Shown here one piece after another: positions 7,610-14,850 of a DNA stretch of 26,625 nt (position 1 is its first letter; every line of letters starts with the position of its first letter). A program made the position numbers and the translations under genes. Origin of the DNA: Bacteriovoracaceae bacterium (lineage in GTDB: Bacteria; Bdellovibrionota; UBA1018). Location of the stretch: the NCBI GenBank assembly GCA_947446835.1, contig CANFHS010000004.1, positions 1 to 26,625 of the forward strand, given 5' to 3'. The notes below the pieces were generated by a model that saw only the letters and a program-made list of their open reading frames with translations, was not told the origin of the DNA and did no database searches.

Positions 7610-8578
7610 ATGAAATTCACAGCGCGTCGCGTCATGGCCGTCCTTCTGGGAATGTTTTTCCTGCCTCAGGCCCACGCCCGGCAGGATCTTCCAGCCTGTC
7701 CCGTGACGGAGCTCGGTGAAACCGCGCAGGACTGCCCCTGGGCCGCGGTGGCCCGCAAGCTCCTCGAAGAATCGCAGGCGGGCCGCCCCCTGGAGCCCAC
7801 TCTCGAAGCCCTGCTTCCTGTGCTGAGCCGCCAGATCCGCGAGGCCGCCACCCAGCCCGAAATCCTCGAGCTCTGGGGACGGAGCATCAACTTTGATGAA
7901 TCGGCCAAGGGGCTCATCGTCGAGCCCGCCATCCTGGACAACCTGCTGGCCTGGGCCAAAGCGCCCGCCCGCCAGGACCGCTTTGTCCATGCGGGCATCG
8001 AGCACACTTTCGGTTACCTCTTCAGCTTGCTGCGCACCTCCTACGGCTACAAACGGGCCCGCTGGGTCACCGGCGAAATCGATCGCGGCCTGGCCCTGGG
8101 CTCGGCCGTGATCCATCCGGCTCCCGCGGGAGGCACGCTCTTCTGGAACGTCACCACGCTCCTGACCCGCATCGCGCTCCGCGATTCGGCGCCGGCCCAG
8201 CGGTCCATCGATGCGATCCGCAAGAAGGTGAGTCACGAGCTGCTGAAGTGGCGGCCTGCGGGCCTGGAAGTGATCCGGCTGGTCGAGACGCTGCAGGCGC
8301 CCCGGCCGATCGAGATCCGCACGGACTTCGTGAAGTTCCCGCACCCGACCGGAACCCCCAACACGCACCTGCTCATCTACTCGATCCGCGATGGCGCGCA
8401 GGCCGAACCCCGGCTCATCAGCGCGTTTCCCGTCGAGCCGTCGTTCGTGGAGCGAGCCACAGACCCGGGAACCCTGGGCGACCAGAAGCCCGTGCAGACC
8501 CGCTACAACGCCTGGATCGACGGAGTCACGGGCAAGACCTGGACCGGCAACCGCCGCCTGGAACGGAGCGCCCCATGA
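7610..8578 (+). CDS. exported protein of unknown function, coupled to an ABC-2 exporter
   Basis: I prefer ATG 7610 to the in-frame GTG 7592 because the product then opens with a clean signal peptide, MKFTARRVMAVLLGMFFLP, with cleavage near AHA-R. That gives 322 residues. After the signal there is a Cys pair (ACPVTELGETAQDC) that could form a disulfide, then a mainly helical body and a C-terminal part with strand-like segments (HLLIYSIRDG, YNAWIDGVTGKTW). No domain is recognised. Its stop overlaps the ATPase start as ATGA (8575-8578), so translation is coupled to the ABC genes. I infer a periplasmic partner or substrate-handling protein of that transporter. Confidence 0.75.
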   Translation: MKFTARRVMAVLLGMFFLPQAHARQDLPACPVTELGETAQDCPWAAVARKLLEESQAGRPLEPTLEALLPVLSRQIREAATQPEILELWGRSINFDESAKGLIVEPAILDNLLAWAKAPARQDRFVHAGIEHTFGYLFSLLRTSYGYKRARWVTGEIDRGLALGSAVIHPAPAGGTLFWNVTTLLTRIALRDSAPAQRSIDAIRKKVSHELLKWRPAGLEVIRLVETLQAPRPIEIRTDFVKFPHPTGTPNTHLLIYSIRDGAQAEPRLISAFPVEPSFVERATDPGTLGDQKPVQTRYNAWIDGVTGKTWTGNRRLERSAP

Positions 8579-9591
8579 GCACCCACGGCCCCATCATCTC
8601 GGTTCGCGACATCAAACGTTCCTTCCGCTCCAGCAAAAAAGAAGAGGGCTGGAAGGGCACGCTCGGCCTGCTGCTCAAACCCCAGTACACGGAGCACGAA
8701 GCCCTGAAGGGTGTGAGCTTCGAGATCGAGGAGGGCGCCTTCGTGGGCCTGATCGGCGCCAACGGGGCCGGCAAGACCACGCTGCTGAAGATCCTCTCGG
8801 GCCTGATTCCCCCGTCCGCGGGCGAAGCCCGGGTGATGGGCGAAAACCCGTTTGACCGCACCTTGCCTTTCCGGAACCACATCGCGCTGGTGATGGGCCA
8901 GAAGGCCCAGCTCTGGTGGGACCTTCCCGCCATCGACGCCTTCGATCTGCTCAAGGCCATCTACGGAATTCCCGAAGCGGTGTACCGCGAGCGCCTCAAC
9001 ACCCTGGCCCAGCTGCTGGATGTGGAGCGCCTGCTCAAGACCCAGATCCGCCGCCTGTCGCTGGGCGAGCGCATGAAGATGGAGCTCATCGGCGCGCTGA
9101 TCCACTGGCCCCGGGTCATCTTCCTGGACGAGCCCACCATCGGGCTGGATGTGGTGGCAGCAGCCAAGCTGCGCGACTTCCTGCGCGAGTTCAACCGCCG
9201 GGAGAAGGCCACCCTCATCCTGACCTCGCACAACATGGAAGACATCGAGCGCCTCTGTTCGCGGGTGCTCATCCTCCGCTCGGGCGAGCTCATCTATGAC
9301 GGCACCCCGCACGGCCTGACCCGCCAGGGCGAACGCAGGCTCCGGGTCCGCGTGGCGGCCGAGCCTTCGATCGAGGAGGTGGCCCAGGTCGCGGGCCTCG
9401 AAACCCGCTTCGTGGAGGCCGACCCCGAACACGTGGCCGGCGAAGCGCAGCTCTTCTTCCTCAACGTGACCAGCGACGGCCTCATGGGCGCGCTCCAGAA
9501 GCTCATGAGCCGCTACCAGGTCGTGGACATGGGCATCGAGGAGCCGGGTCTGGACACCGTCATCCAGCGCCTGTTCCAGGGGACCGCATGA
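8575..9591 (+). CDS. ABC-2-type transporter ATPase subunit
   Basis: The true start is ATG 8575 (ATGA overlap with the upstream gene), not the upstream in-frame GTG 8248; the product is 338 residues. Walker A is GANGAGKTTLLK, the Q-loop area is VMGQKAQLWWDLP, the signature is LSLGERMKMEL, Walker B is VIFLDEPTIGLD, and the H-loop is SHNMEDIERL. The insertion KEEGWKGTLGLLLKPQY before EALKGVSFEIE is typical of ATPases paired with DUF990-type permeases. It powers export through the two permeases encoded next. The C-terminal roughly 80 residues form an extra domain after the nucleotide-binding fold. The cargo is unknown. Confidence 0.95.
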   Translation: MSTHGPIISVRDIKRSFRSSKKEEGWKGTLGLLLKPQYTEHEALKGVSFEIEEGAFVGLIGANGAGKTTLLKILSGLIPPSAGEARVMGENPFDRTLPFRNHIALVMGQKAQLWWDLPAIDAFDLLKAIYGIPEAVYRERLNTLAQLLDVERLLKTQIRRLSLGERMKMELIGALIHWPRVIFLDEPTIGLDVVAAAKLRDFLREFNRREKATLILTSHNMEDIERLCSRVLILRSGELIYDGTPHGLTRQGERRLRVRVAAEPSIEEVAQVAGLETRFVEADPEHVAGEAQLFFLNVTSDGLMGALQKLMSRYQVVDMGIEEPGLDTVIQRLFQGTA

Positions 9592-10385
9592 ACCGCCGTA
9601 TCGAGTGGCGCCTGGCGGCCCTGAAGAACGGCTTCCAGGACGCCACCGCCTACCGCATCGAGTTCCTCATCGAGGTCCTGGGCCAGGCCGCCGTCCCGGT
9701 CGTGACCCAGCTGGTGATCTGGTACGCCATCTTCAAGATGGGCGGAGCGCAGTCGGTCGGGGGACTGGACTACACCCAGCTCGTGACCTACTCGCTGTTC
9801 TCGCTGCTCTTCTCGCAGATCCGGGGAGGCGACCTGGACTTCGAGCTGGCCGAGATGGTGCGCACGGGCGCACTGTCCAACTACCTGCTCAGGCCGGTCA
9901 GCGTGGTGGAGTTCATCTGGATCCGGGGCTCGGCCCCGAAACTCTTCCTTTCGGGCATCTGCCTGCTCATCGGAATGGTCGCCGCGGCGACCGCCGGTCT
10001 TGATCCCACCCGCATGGCCGGGGCCATGTTCCTGGCCCTGATCGGGAACATCATCCACTACCAGCTCAGCGCCGCGCTGGCCTCGATCGCCTTCTACTGG
10101 GAAGAGGCCTACAGCGTGCTCATGGTGAAGAACCTCGTGGTGGGCCTGCTTTCGGGCGAACTGCTGCATCTGGGCATCTTTCCGGACCAGTGGCGCTGGG
10201 TGTGGGAGGCGCTGCCTTTCCATCTCTATGTCTTTGGTCCGACCCAGTACGCCCTGGGCCAGTGGTCCACCGGGTTGTACTGGATGAAGCTGGTCCAGGC
10301 GGGGGCCTGGCTCTTCATGGGCTGGCTCATGATCCGCCTGTCGTGGGGCCTGGGCACGCGACGCTACCTGAGCCTGGGGGGATGA
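9588..10385 (+). CDS. ABC-2 family permease (DUF990-like), subunit 1
   Basis: This encodes 265 residues with about six membrane helices, starting with the amphipathic MNRRIEWRLAALKNGFQD typical of ABC-2 permeases. Conserved features include the loop FELAEMVRTGALSNYLLRPV, which resembles the cytoplasmic coupling segment of this family. The start overlaps the ATPase stop (ATGA, 9588-9591) and the stop overlaps the next permease in the same way (10382-10385). It forms a heterodimeric channel with the next gene product in the inner membrane. Codons for Met-Val-Ala-Ala-Ala-Thr-Ala (about 9974-9994) contain one copy of the 16-bp palindrome clustered around parA. Confidence 0.9.
   Translation: MNRRIEWRLAALKNGFQDATAYRIEFLIEVLGQAAVPVVTQLVIWYAIFKMGGAQSVGGLDYTQLVTYSLFSLLFSQIRGGDLDFELAEMVRTGALSNYLLRPVSVVEFIWIRGSAPKLFLSGICLLIGMVAAATAGLDPTRMAGAMFLALIGNIIHYQLSAALASIAFYWEEAYSVLMVKNLVVGLLSGELLHLGIFPDQWRWVWEALPFHLYVFGPTQYALGQWSTGLYWMKLVQAGAWLFMGWLMIRLSWGLGTRRYLSLGG
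9977..9992. repeat. palindrome copy 1 (parS-like candidate), inside permease gene
   Basis: GGTCGCCGCGGCGACC is a perfect 16-bp palindrome. It is identical to the copy at 11593 and differs only at the central two bases from those at 11187, 11235 and 11887. It lies within the coding sequence of the first ABC-2 permease, 1.7 kb before parA. See the finding on the cluster. Confidence 0.7.
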
Positions 10386-11176
10386 TGCGCTTTTCACGCT
10401 ACCTTGAGATCTTCCGGGTCCAGCTGAAGAACAACTTCGTCCGCGAGGCGGTTTACCGCACCAACTTCCTGACCACCGTCACGGTGGACCTGGTCTGGAT
10501 CGCCGTGCAGTTCTCGCTCTTCGCGGTGATCTACGCCAACGTGGAGAACCTGGGCGGCTGGACGCGCGAACAGACCTTCTTCTTCCTGGGCGTATTCTTC
10601 GCCTCGGACGCCATCTTCTCGACCTTCTTCCAGCGCAACTTCTGGATGTTCTCGGACCTGGTGAACAAGGGCGAGCTGGACATCCTGCTCACCAAGCCGG
10701 CCCACCCGCTCTTCCTGGCCCTGACCCGATTCATTTCGCTCACGGCGTGGTTCAACGTGGTGCTGGGTCTCGGCATCGCCGCGCACTACGCGGAACGCGC
10801 CGGATTCCGCGGCGGCTGGCATTGGCTGGAGCTCATTCCCTGGCTGATCGTGGGCAATCTCACGGCCGTCCTCCTGCGCTTCGCGTTCTCGGTCTGGATC
10901 TTCTGGACCGAACGCAGCTGGGCCATTTCGCGCCTCTACTTCTCGTTCTTCACGCTGGCCGACAAACCCGACTCGATCTTCCCCTGGGTGGTCCGCCGGG
11001 CGCTGCTTTCCGTGCTCCCGTTCGCATTCATCGGCAGCGTGCCCGCGCGAGCCATGATCCAGGGCCTGACAGTTGCCGAGTACGCCTGGGTGGCCATCGT
11101 GCTGGGCGCCTTTTACTGGCTCGACGCCACGCTCTGGAAACGCGGTCTGGCCCGGTACCAAAGCGCCAGCAGCTGA
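10382..11176 (+). CDS. ABC-2 family permease (DUF990-like), subunit 2
   Basis: The start is ATG 10382, overlapping the previous stop as ATGA, rather than the longer open frame from 10190. The product is 264 residues, almost the same length as its partner. It begins MMRFSRYLEIFRVQLKNNF and has about six membrane helices plus the loop DLVNKGELDILLTKPAHPLF, which parallels the coupling segment of subunit 1. The two permeases and the ATPase make a complete ABC-2 exporter. The operon appears to end here: the next 96 bases contain no gene but hold two copies of the clustered palindrome, which could also form GC-rich RNA hairpins without a U-run. Confidence 0.9.
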   Translation: MMRFSRYLEIFRVQLKNNFVREAVYRTNFLTTVTVDLVWIAVQFSLFAVIYANVENLGGWTREQTFFFLGVFFASDAIFSTFFQRNFWMFSDLVNKGELDILLTKPAHPLFLALTRFISLTAWFNVVLGLGIAAHYAERAGFRGGWHWLELIPWLIVGNLTAVLLRFAFSVWIFWTERSWAISRLYFSFFTLADKPDSIFPWVVRRALLSVLPFAFIGSVPARAMIQGLTVAEYAWVAIVLGAFYWLDATLWKRGLARYQSASS

Positions 11177-11186
11177 GCCTTGTTCT

Positions 11187-11202
11187 GGTCGCCGTGGCGA
11201 CC
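11187..11202. repeat. palindrome copy 2 (parS-like candidate)
   Basis: GGTCGCCGTGGCGACC has 7-bp perfect arms around a central GT. It is the reverse complement of copies 3 and 5. It lies in the intergenic space just after the ABC operon, 48 bp before copy 3. Confidence 0.75.
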
Positions 11203-11234
11203 GAAACGATTGGGCAGGGGACCCCGCCTCATCC

Positions 11235-11250
11235 GGTCGCCACGGCGACC
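11235..11250. repeat. palindrome copy 3 (parS-like candidate)
   Basis: GGTCGCCACGGCGACC has 7-bp arms around a central AC, and the match extends by one C on the left and one G on the right. It lies in the intergenic space between the ABC operon and the 3' end of the zinc-ribbon gene. Confidence 0.75.
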
Positions 11251-11272
11251 GATCCAGGGCCTCGGGCTGCGC

Positions 11273-11656
11273 TCACAGATAAGGATCGCGGCCGCAGGTC
11301 GGGCAGGAGGGCATCTGCCGGGTCGGCACATAGGGGCTGTAGCAGTGACTGCACGCCACTTTGCCCGTCTTTCCGAGACGAAACCACCGGGGCTTCTTCC
11401 TCTTCCATCGCTTGGCGCGCCAGAGCGCGACTTTCAGGAACACCAGTTCCAGCCGGTGCTTCAGGAACGAGAGCGTCATCCACCCCACGGCCAGAGCCAC
11501 GATGACCTGCCCCCAGGCCGGCCACGAGGCAAATTCCCTGCTCAGGCTGGCCAGTTTCCTGGAATCGATTATTTCCACCTTCTTGATGGATCGGTCGCCG
11601 CGGCGACCGGATTGAGTTTTTTTCCGAAAGAACTTGCCGCCCATGAACCACGGCAT
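11273..11656 (-). CDS. small membrane protein with C-terminal zinc ribbon, divergent from parA
   Basis: This encodes 127 residues from ATG 11656. It has a basic N-terminus, one hydrophobic helix near residues 48-65 (WGQVIVALAVGWMTLSFL), a very basic stretch (RAKRWKRKKPRW) and a C-terminal CSHC ... CPTC pair of CxxC knuckles, so it is probably a membrane-anchored zinc ribbon with a cytoplasmic basic face. No family name is certain. Its start codon overlaps the predicted -10 of the divergent parA promoter, and codons near its N-terminus (RRGDR) contain a palindrome copy. Its proximity to parA/parB suggests a role with that system, for example as a membrane anchor, but this is inference. No ribosome binding site is obvious. 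Confidence 0.65.
   Translation of the reverse strand: MPWFMGGKFFRKKTQSGRRGDRSIKKVEIIDSRKLASLSREFASWPAWGQVIVALAVGWMTLSFLKHRLELVFLKVALWRAKRWKRKKPRWFRLGKTGKVACSHCYSPYVPTRQMPSCPTCGRDPYL
11593..11608. repeat. palindrome copy 4 (parS-like candidate)
   Basis: GGTCGCCGCGGCGACC is a perfect 16-bp palindrome located 26 bp upstream of the predicted parA -35 box and inside the N-terminal codons of the divergent zinc-ribbon gene. It could serve as a centromere site, an operator, or both. Confidence 0.75.
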
Positions 11657-11661
11657 AGAAT
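11634..11661 (+). promoter_or_regulatory. candidate sigma-70-type promoter of parA-parB
   Basis: TTGCCG (11634-11639), a 16-bp spacer and TAGAAT (11656-11661) precede parA. The start of transcription would fall near 11668, giving a leader of about 30 nt that contains the AAGGAGG ribosome binding site at 11686-11692. The same TTGCCG-16 bp layout occurs before the carboxypeptidase gene near 26011. Confidence 0.5.
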
Positions 11662-11698
11662 TTCACAACGAACTGATTCGACCCAAGGAGGGTGAGAA

Positions 11699-12778
11699 AT
11701 GGCATCGTTCAGGGAAATCTGCTTTACCCCGACAGAATTCGCGAATCTCGCGAAGGTCGGCAAGGATACGGTCCACGAGCTTGAGGCCAACGGGTTGCTC
11801 AAGACGATCAAGAAGCGCGTCGGAAACGTGGACCGCAAGATGGTCACGCTCGAGGACATGCAATCCTACTTCCGCAGCATCCGTTCGGTCGCCACGGCGA
11901 CCGCCGCGGAAGCTTCAGCTCCCGTCACGATGGGTGATGGCGCCGAGGCTGCCGGTCCGGCCATGCCGGCCGTCAACAACTTGGCGCAGACCCTGGCCCG
12001 CACCGGCTTCGTGGCCCACGCGCCCAAGCACAAGATCCAGATGTTCTACAACGTCAAGGGCGGAACCGGAAAATCCACGCTCACCGCGCAGTACGTGATG
12101 CGCGCGGCAATGCTGGGACTGAACGTCCTGGCCATCGATCTGGACGGGCAGGGCCACCTGACCGTGAACCTGGATGTCCTGGACGCCCACGAGCGCCCCA
12201 CCGTCTATGACGTGCTGATCAACGACCTGCCCATGTCGGAAGCCATCATGAATGTGGCGCCCGGACTGGACCTCGTGCCGGCGAACCTGGGCCTCTGCAA
12301 CATCGAGATCCCCCTGAACCAGAAGACCCGCCGCGAGTACCGGCTGTCGGAGGCGATCAAGAAGATCGCTCACCGCTACGACCTGATCGTGGCCGACACC
12401 AACCCGGCCGCCTCCATCCTCAACGGTTCGATGCTGGTGGCAGGCGACCTGGTGAACGTGGTTTGCGCCACGAACCCGCTCTCGTTCCACGGCATGTCTC
12501 TCGTGATGGCCACGATCGAAACCATGGAACAGGAATTCGGCCGTCAGCTGGACGTCCGGATCGTGCCGAACATGTACGACAACCGCGAAGTCATCAGCCA
12601 GGAAGTCCTGGGCGAGCTGCGTTCGCAGTTCGAGGGTTGCTGCACCCGCGCGGTGGTCAATCGCAGCGCTGACCTGAACGAAGCGACCAAGCGCCGCAGC
12701 ACCGTGTGGGACGTGAATCCCCGCGGCGCCGCCGCACAGGACATGAGCACGCTCACTGAAGAGCTGCTCTACGGCTGA
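11699..12778 (+). CDS. parA: ParA-family partition ATPase with N-terminal MerR-like HTH
   Basis: This encodes 359 residues with a strong AAGGAGG site. Residues 1 to about 58 form a MerR-like winged helix (CFTPTEFANLAKVGKDTVHE, ending LEDMQSYFRSIR). A low-complexity Ala/Thr linker follows, then a ParA ATPase from about residue 114. It has the deviant Walker A KGGTGKST with signature Lys120, the switch I/Walker A' region AIDLDGQGHLTVNL, and Walker B near DLIVADTNPAAS. ParA ATPases bind the nucleoid and move ParB-centromere complexes. An N-terminal HTH is typical of type Ia plasmid and secondary-chromosome ParAs, which also repress their own operon. A palindrome copy lies in the linker codons. 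parB follows after 29 bp. Confidence 0.9.
   Translation: MASFREICFTPTEFANLAKVGKDTVHELEANGLLKTIKKRVGNVDRKMVTLEDMQSYFRSIRSVATATAAEASAPVTMGDGAEAAGPAMPAVNNLAQTLARTGFVAHAPKHKIQMFYNVKGGTGKSTLTAQYVMRAAMLGLNVLAIDLDGQGHLTVNLDVLDAHERPTVYDVLINDLPMSEAIMNVAPGLDLVPANLGLCNIEIPLNQKTRREYRLSEAIKKIAHRYDLIVADTNPAASILNGSMLVAGDLVNVVCATNPLSFHGMSLVMATIETMEQEFGRQLDVRIVPNMYDNREVISQEVLGELRSQFEGCCTRAVVNRSADLNEATKRRSTVWDVNPRGAAAQDMSTLTEELLYG
11887..11902. repeat. palindrome copy 5 (parS-like candidate), inside parA
   Basis: GGTCGCCACGGCGACC lies in the codons for the Val-Ala-Thr-Ala-Thr linker of ParA, between the HTH and ATPase domains. Such a linker tolerates many sequences, so a DNA-level constraint is plausible. Confidence 0.75.
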
Positions 12779-12807
12779 TCCAGAACAAAATCCGAACGGA
12801 GCATTTC

Positions 12808-13806
12808 ATGGAAGATACACAAAAAGACGGTAATAATTCGGCCAACAACCAGACGCAGACACAGCCCGCCGGCGCGACCGCCGACTCGGGCTCGAAGGTC
12901 AAGACCCGCCAGGGGAGCGGATACCTGAAGCAGCTCTACTCGACGGCCCGGACCACTGCCGGCTCGACCCACTCGCACTTGAAGAACCTCACCACGTTCC
13001 TGGTGAATTTCGTGCCGGTCGACAAGGTCGACGCCTCCGAGCTCCAGGTCCGCACGCATTTCGACGACTCCGAGATCCAGGCCCTTGCGCACTCGATCAA
13101 GGAGCACGGCGTGCTGCAGCCCATCCTGGTGGTCCAGGACGGCGACCGCTACAAGGTGATCGCCGGTGAGCGCCGCCTGCGCGCCACAAAGCTGGCCGGC
13201 ATCGAGCGGATTCCTGCCCGTGTCCTGTCGACCGACGACAAGGCCACGCACGAAATCGCGCTGCGCGAGAACCTGGACCGGGTGGACCTGCATCCGATCG
13301 AGGAAGGCGAAGGCTACGTGTCCCTCCTGGAGGCCCAGGCCTACACGAGCCACGAGTCCATCGCCAAGGGCTTCGGCAAGCCGAAGTCCCGAATCACCGA
13401 GTGCATCGGCTTCACGCGGCTTCCCGAGGAAACCAAGGCCGAGCTGATCCGCCGCAACGTCCGGAACCGGGCCCTGCTCCGGCAGCTCTTGAACATCGCG
13501 CCCGAGAAGCACCAGGAGCTGATCGAAGAGTCTGCCGCCAAGGAGGAAGTGCTCCTCTCGCCGGAAGGACTAGCCCAGGCGGGAGGCCTCGGCGGCACTG
13601 GCGCAGCTGCGGATGCGGCCCCGAAAGCCCCCAAGGAAAAGAAGGAGCCCAAGCCCTTCGAATTCAAGGCCGACGCCAAAGGCATGAATGTTCCCGGGTT
13701 CAAGTGGAAAGCCGGAGAAGGCCGCGAGAAGCTCCAGGCCTATTCGGAAGCTCTCCGCAAGCTGCTTGACTACTGCGAGGAGCAGCTGACGAAGCCCACG
13801 AACTGA
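12808..13806 (+). CDS. parB: ParB/Spo0J-family partition protein
   Basis: This encodes 332 residues. An N-terminal roughly 65-residue low-complexity region (Asn/Gln/Thr, then basic), the usual place for the ParA-stimulating segment, is followed by the ParB nuclease-like/CTP-binding domain: IKEHGVLQPILVV, GERRLRATKLAGI (family GERRxRA) and LRENLDRVDLHPIEEGEGY. A helix-turn-helix follows (SHESIAKGFGKPKSRITECI), clearly different from the recognition helix of canonical chromosomal ParB proteins. The C-terminal region is Pro/Lys-rich and then helical. ParB binds centromere sites and spreads as a CTP-dependent clamp. It is co-transcribed with parA and ended by a strong terminator. The divergent HTH fits the non-canonical palindromes nearby. 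Confidence 0.92.
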   Translation: MEDTQKDGNNSANNQTQTQPAGATADSGSKVKTRQGSGYLKQLYSTARTTAGSTHSHLKNLTTFLVNFVPVDKVDASELQVRTHFDDSEIQALAHSIKEHGVLQPILVVQDGDRYKVIAGERRLRATKLAGIERIPARVLSTDDKATHEIALRENLDRVDLHPIEEGEGYVSLLEAQAYTSHESIAKGFGKPKSRITECIGFTRLPEETKAELIRRNVRNRALLRQLLNIAPEKHQELIEESAAKEEVLLSPEGLAQAGGLGGTGAAADAAPKAPKEKKEPKPFEFKADAKGMNVPGFKWKAGEGREKLQAYSEALRKLLDYCEEQLTKPTN

Positions 13807-13827
13807 GGCAGCACGCCCAGGATCACC

Positions 13828-13864
13828 ACGGGATCCGTCCCTCGGGACGGGTCCCGTTTTTTTT
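13828..13864 (+). terminator. rho-independent terminator of parA-parB
   Basis: A 14-bp arm (13828-13841) pairs with 13844-13857, with one G-U pair and a very tight loop, and is followed by eight T residues (13857-13864). It ends the parB transcript 22 bp after its stop. The convergent GNAT gene stops 9 bp beyond. Confidence 0.92.
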
Positions 13865-13872
13865 CAACGATC

Positions 13873-14772
13873 TCAGGCGCCGTCCAGGCCCCAGAGCCAG
13901 GTGTCGTGCATCCACTCGAAGCCTTTCACCAGGGGCAGGCAAAGACAGGCCGGCTCAGGAAGCGGCTCCACCTCGAGCAGTCCCCGCGCCCTGAGCTCCA
14001 CAGGGCTCCCCAGGAGCTGAAGCCCCGGACGCCCGCGCGCCAGGGCTCCGAGCAAGGTCAGCAGCGGCGCGCGCTGCCCACCCCATTCATGCACGAACCC
14101 TTGCAGATCGATGCCTCGCCCCACGCACGCGTAGGCCAGGGGCTCAGCCTCGGTGCCGATCCACCACCACTCCGAGTTCCGATGGGCGGAGAGCCACCCC
14201 AGGTCCGCCTCCAGGAGCCTGAGGCCGCTGCCGCGTTGCCTCATCAGGTCGAAAATCGCCTCGTTCCAGCCGCGCGAAATGCGGATTCCCGGGCCAGGCA
14301 GGGGAAGGGCCAACGTCTCCAGCGGCAACCGCGCCTGCCTGCCCACGGGCGCGAACCCCAGGCGGGAGTAGAGACCCGAATCGTTTCCGAACAGCAGCAC
14401 GGCGCGGGCGCCCTCGTTCCGGCTTCGCTCGATCAGCTCGCTCACCAGGCGCGAGGCCAGGCCTCGTCCCCGATGCGCCGCGGCCGTGGCGACACAGCCG
14501 ATGATCGCCATGCGGTCCCAGCCGGGTCCGTTCCTGAGGTCACAGAATCGCACTCCCGCGGCGGCAGCCAGGCTCCCGTCCGCGGCGCGAAGCCCCAGGC
14601 GCACCATCGGGGTCTTCCAGCGCTCGTCCCAGACCGGAAAATCATCAAAGAAGGAGGCCTTCTCCGGTACCGGGAAACACGCGGAAAGAAGCGCCGCCAG
14701 CTCACGCTGGTCCTGGGCACCGGCCAGGGGTTGCGACTTCAGGCCTGGATCACCCTGGGGAATCAATTCCAT
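13873..14772 (-). CDS. GNAT-family N-acetyltransferase
   Basis: This encodes 299 residues from ATG 14772. The acetyl-CoA-binding motif A is clear at about residues 90-125: IIGCVATAAAHRGRGLASRL with the HRGRGLA pyrophosphate loop, then ARAVLLFGNDSGLYSRLGF, the motif B strand and FxPVG turn typical of GNAT enzymes. The N-terminal part (FFDDFPVWDERWKTPMVRLG) and the long second half (IFDLMRQRGSGLRL, EWWWIGTEAEPLAYACVG) resemble two-domain acetyltransferases in which a second GNAT-like fold lacks the catalytic loop. The acyl acceptor is unknown. It is convergent with parB and divergent from the small gene at 14851. Confidence 0.85.
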   Translation of the reverse strand: MELIPQGDPGLKSQPLAGAQDQRELAALLSACFPVPEKASFFDDFPVWDERWKTPMVRLGLRAADGSLAAAAGVRFCDLRNGPGWDRMAIIGCVATAAAHRGRGLASRLVSELIERSRNEGARAVLLFGNDSGLYSRLGFAPVGRQARLPLETLALPLPGPGIRISRGWNEAIFDLMRQRGSGLRLLEADLGWLSAHRNSEWWWIGTEAEPLAYACVGRGIDLQGFVHEWGGQRAPLLTLLGALARGRPGLQLLGSPVELRARGLLEVEPLPEPACLCLPLVKGFEWMHDTWLWGLDGA

Positions 14773-14800
14773 AACAGAAGTGTAAATCTTTGGCGGACCC

Positions 14801-14828
14801 TAAGACAGAAGGCAAAAGTTGCCGATAG
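14801..14828 (+). promoter_or_regulatory. possible sigma-28 (FliA)-type promoter
   Basis: TAAG (14801-14804), 16 bp and GCCGATAG (14821-14828) approximate the flagellar sigma-28 pattern TAAA-N15-GCCGATAA, with the spacer one base longer. Transcription would start near 14835, just before the AGGAGG of the 14851 gene, so the leader would be short. This is a pattern match only. Confidence 0.35.
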
Positions 14829-14850
14829 GCCCCTCAGGAGGATCTTCCGA

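Noticed and set aside
11229..11705. 158-codon minus-strand frame overlapping the zinc-ribbon gene
   Set aside because: A different frame without CxxC motifs or a membrane helix. The 127-residue frame has both and is the better gene.
14470..14496. GCCGTGGCGAC inside the GNAT gene as a sixth palindrome copy
   Set aside because: The left arm is wrong (no GGTC), leaving an asymmetric match in coding sequence.
13906..14850. Long plus-strand open frame running into the 97-residue gene
   Set aside because: Antisense to the motif-bearing GNAT gene. The only good ribosome binding site is for GTG 14851.
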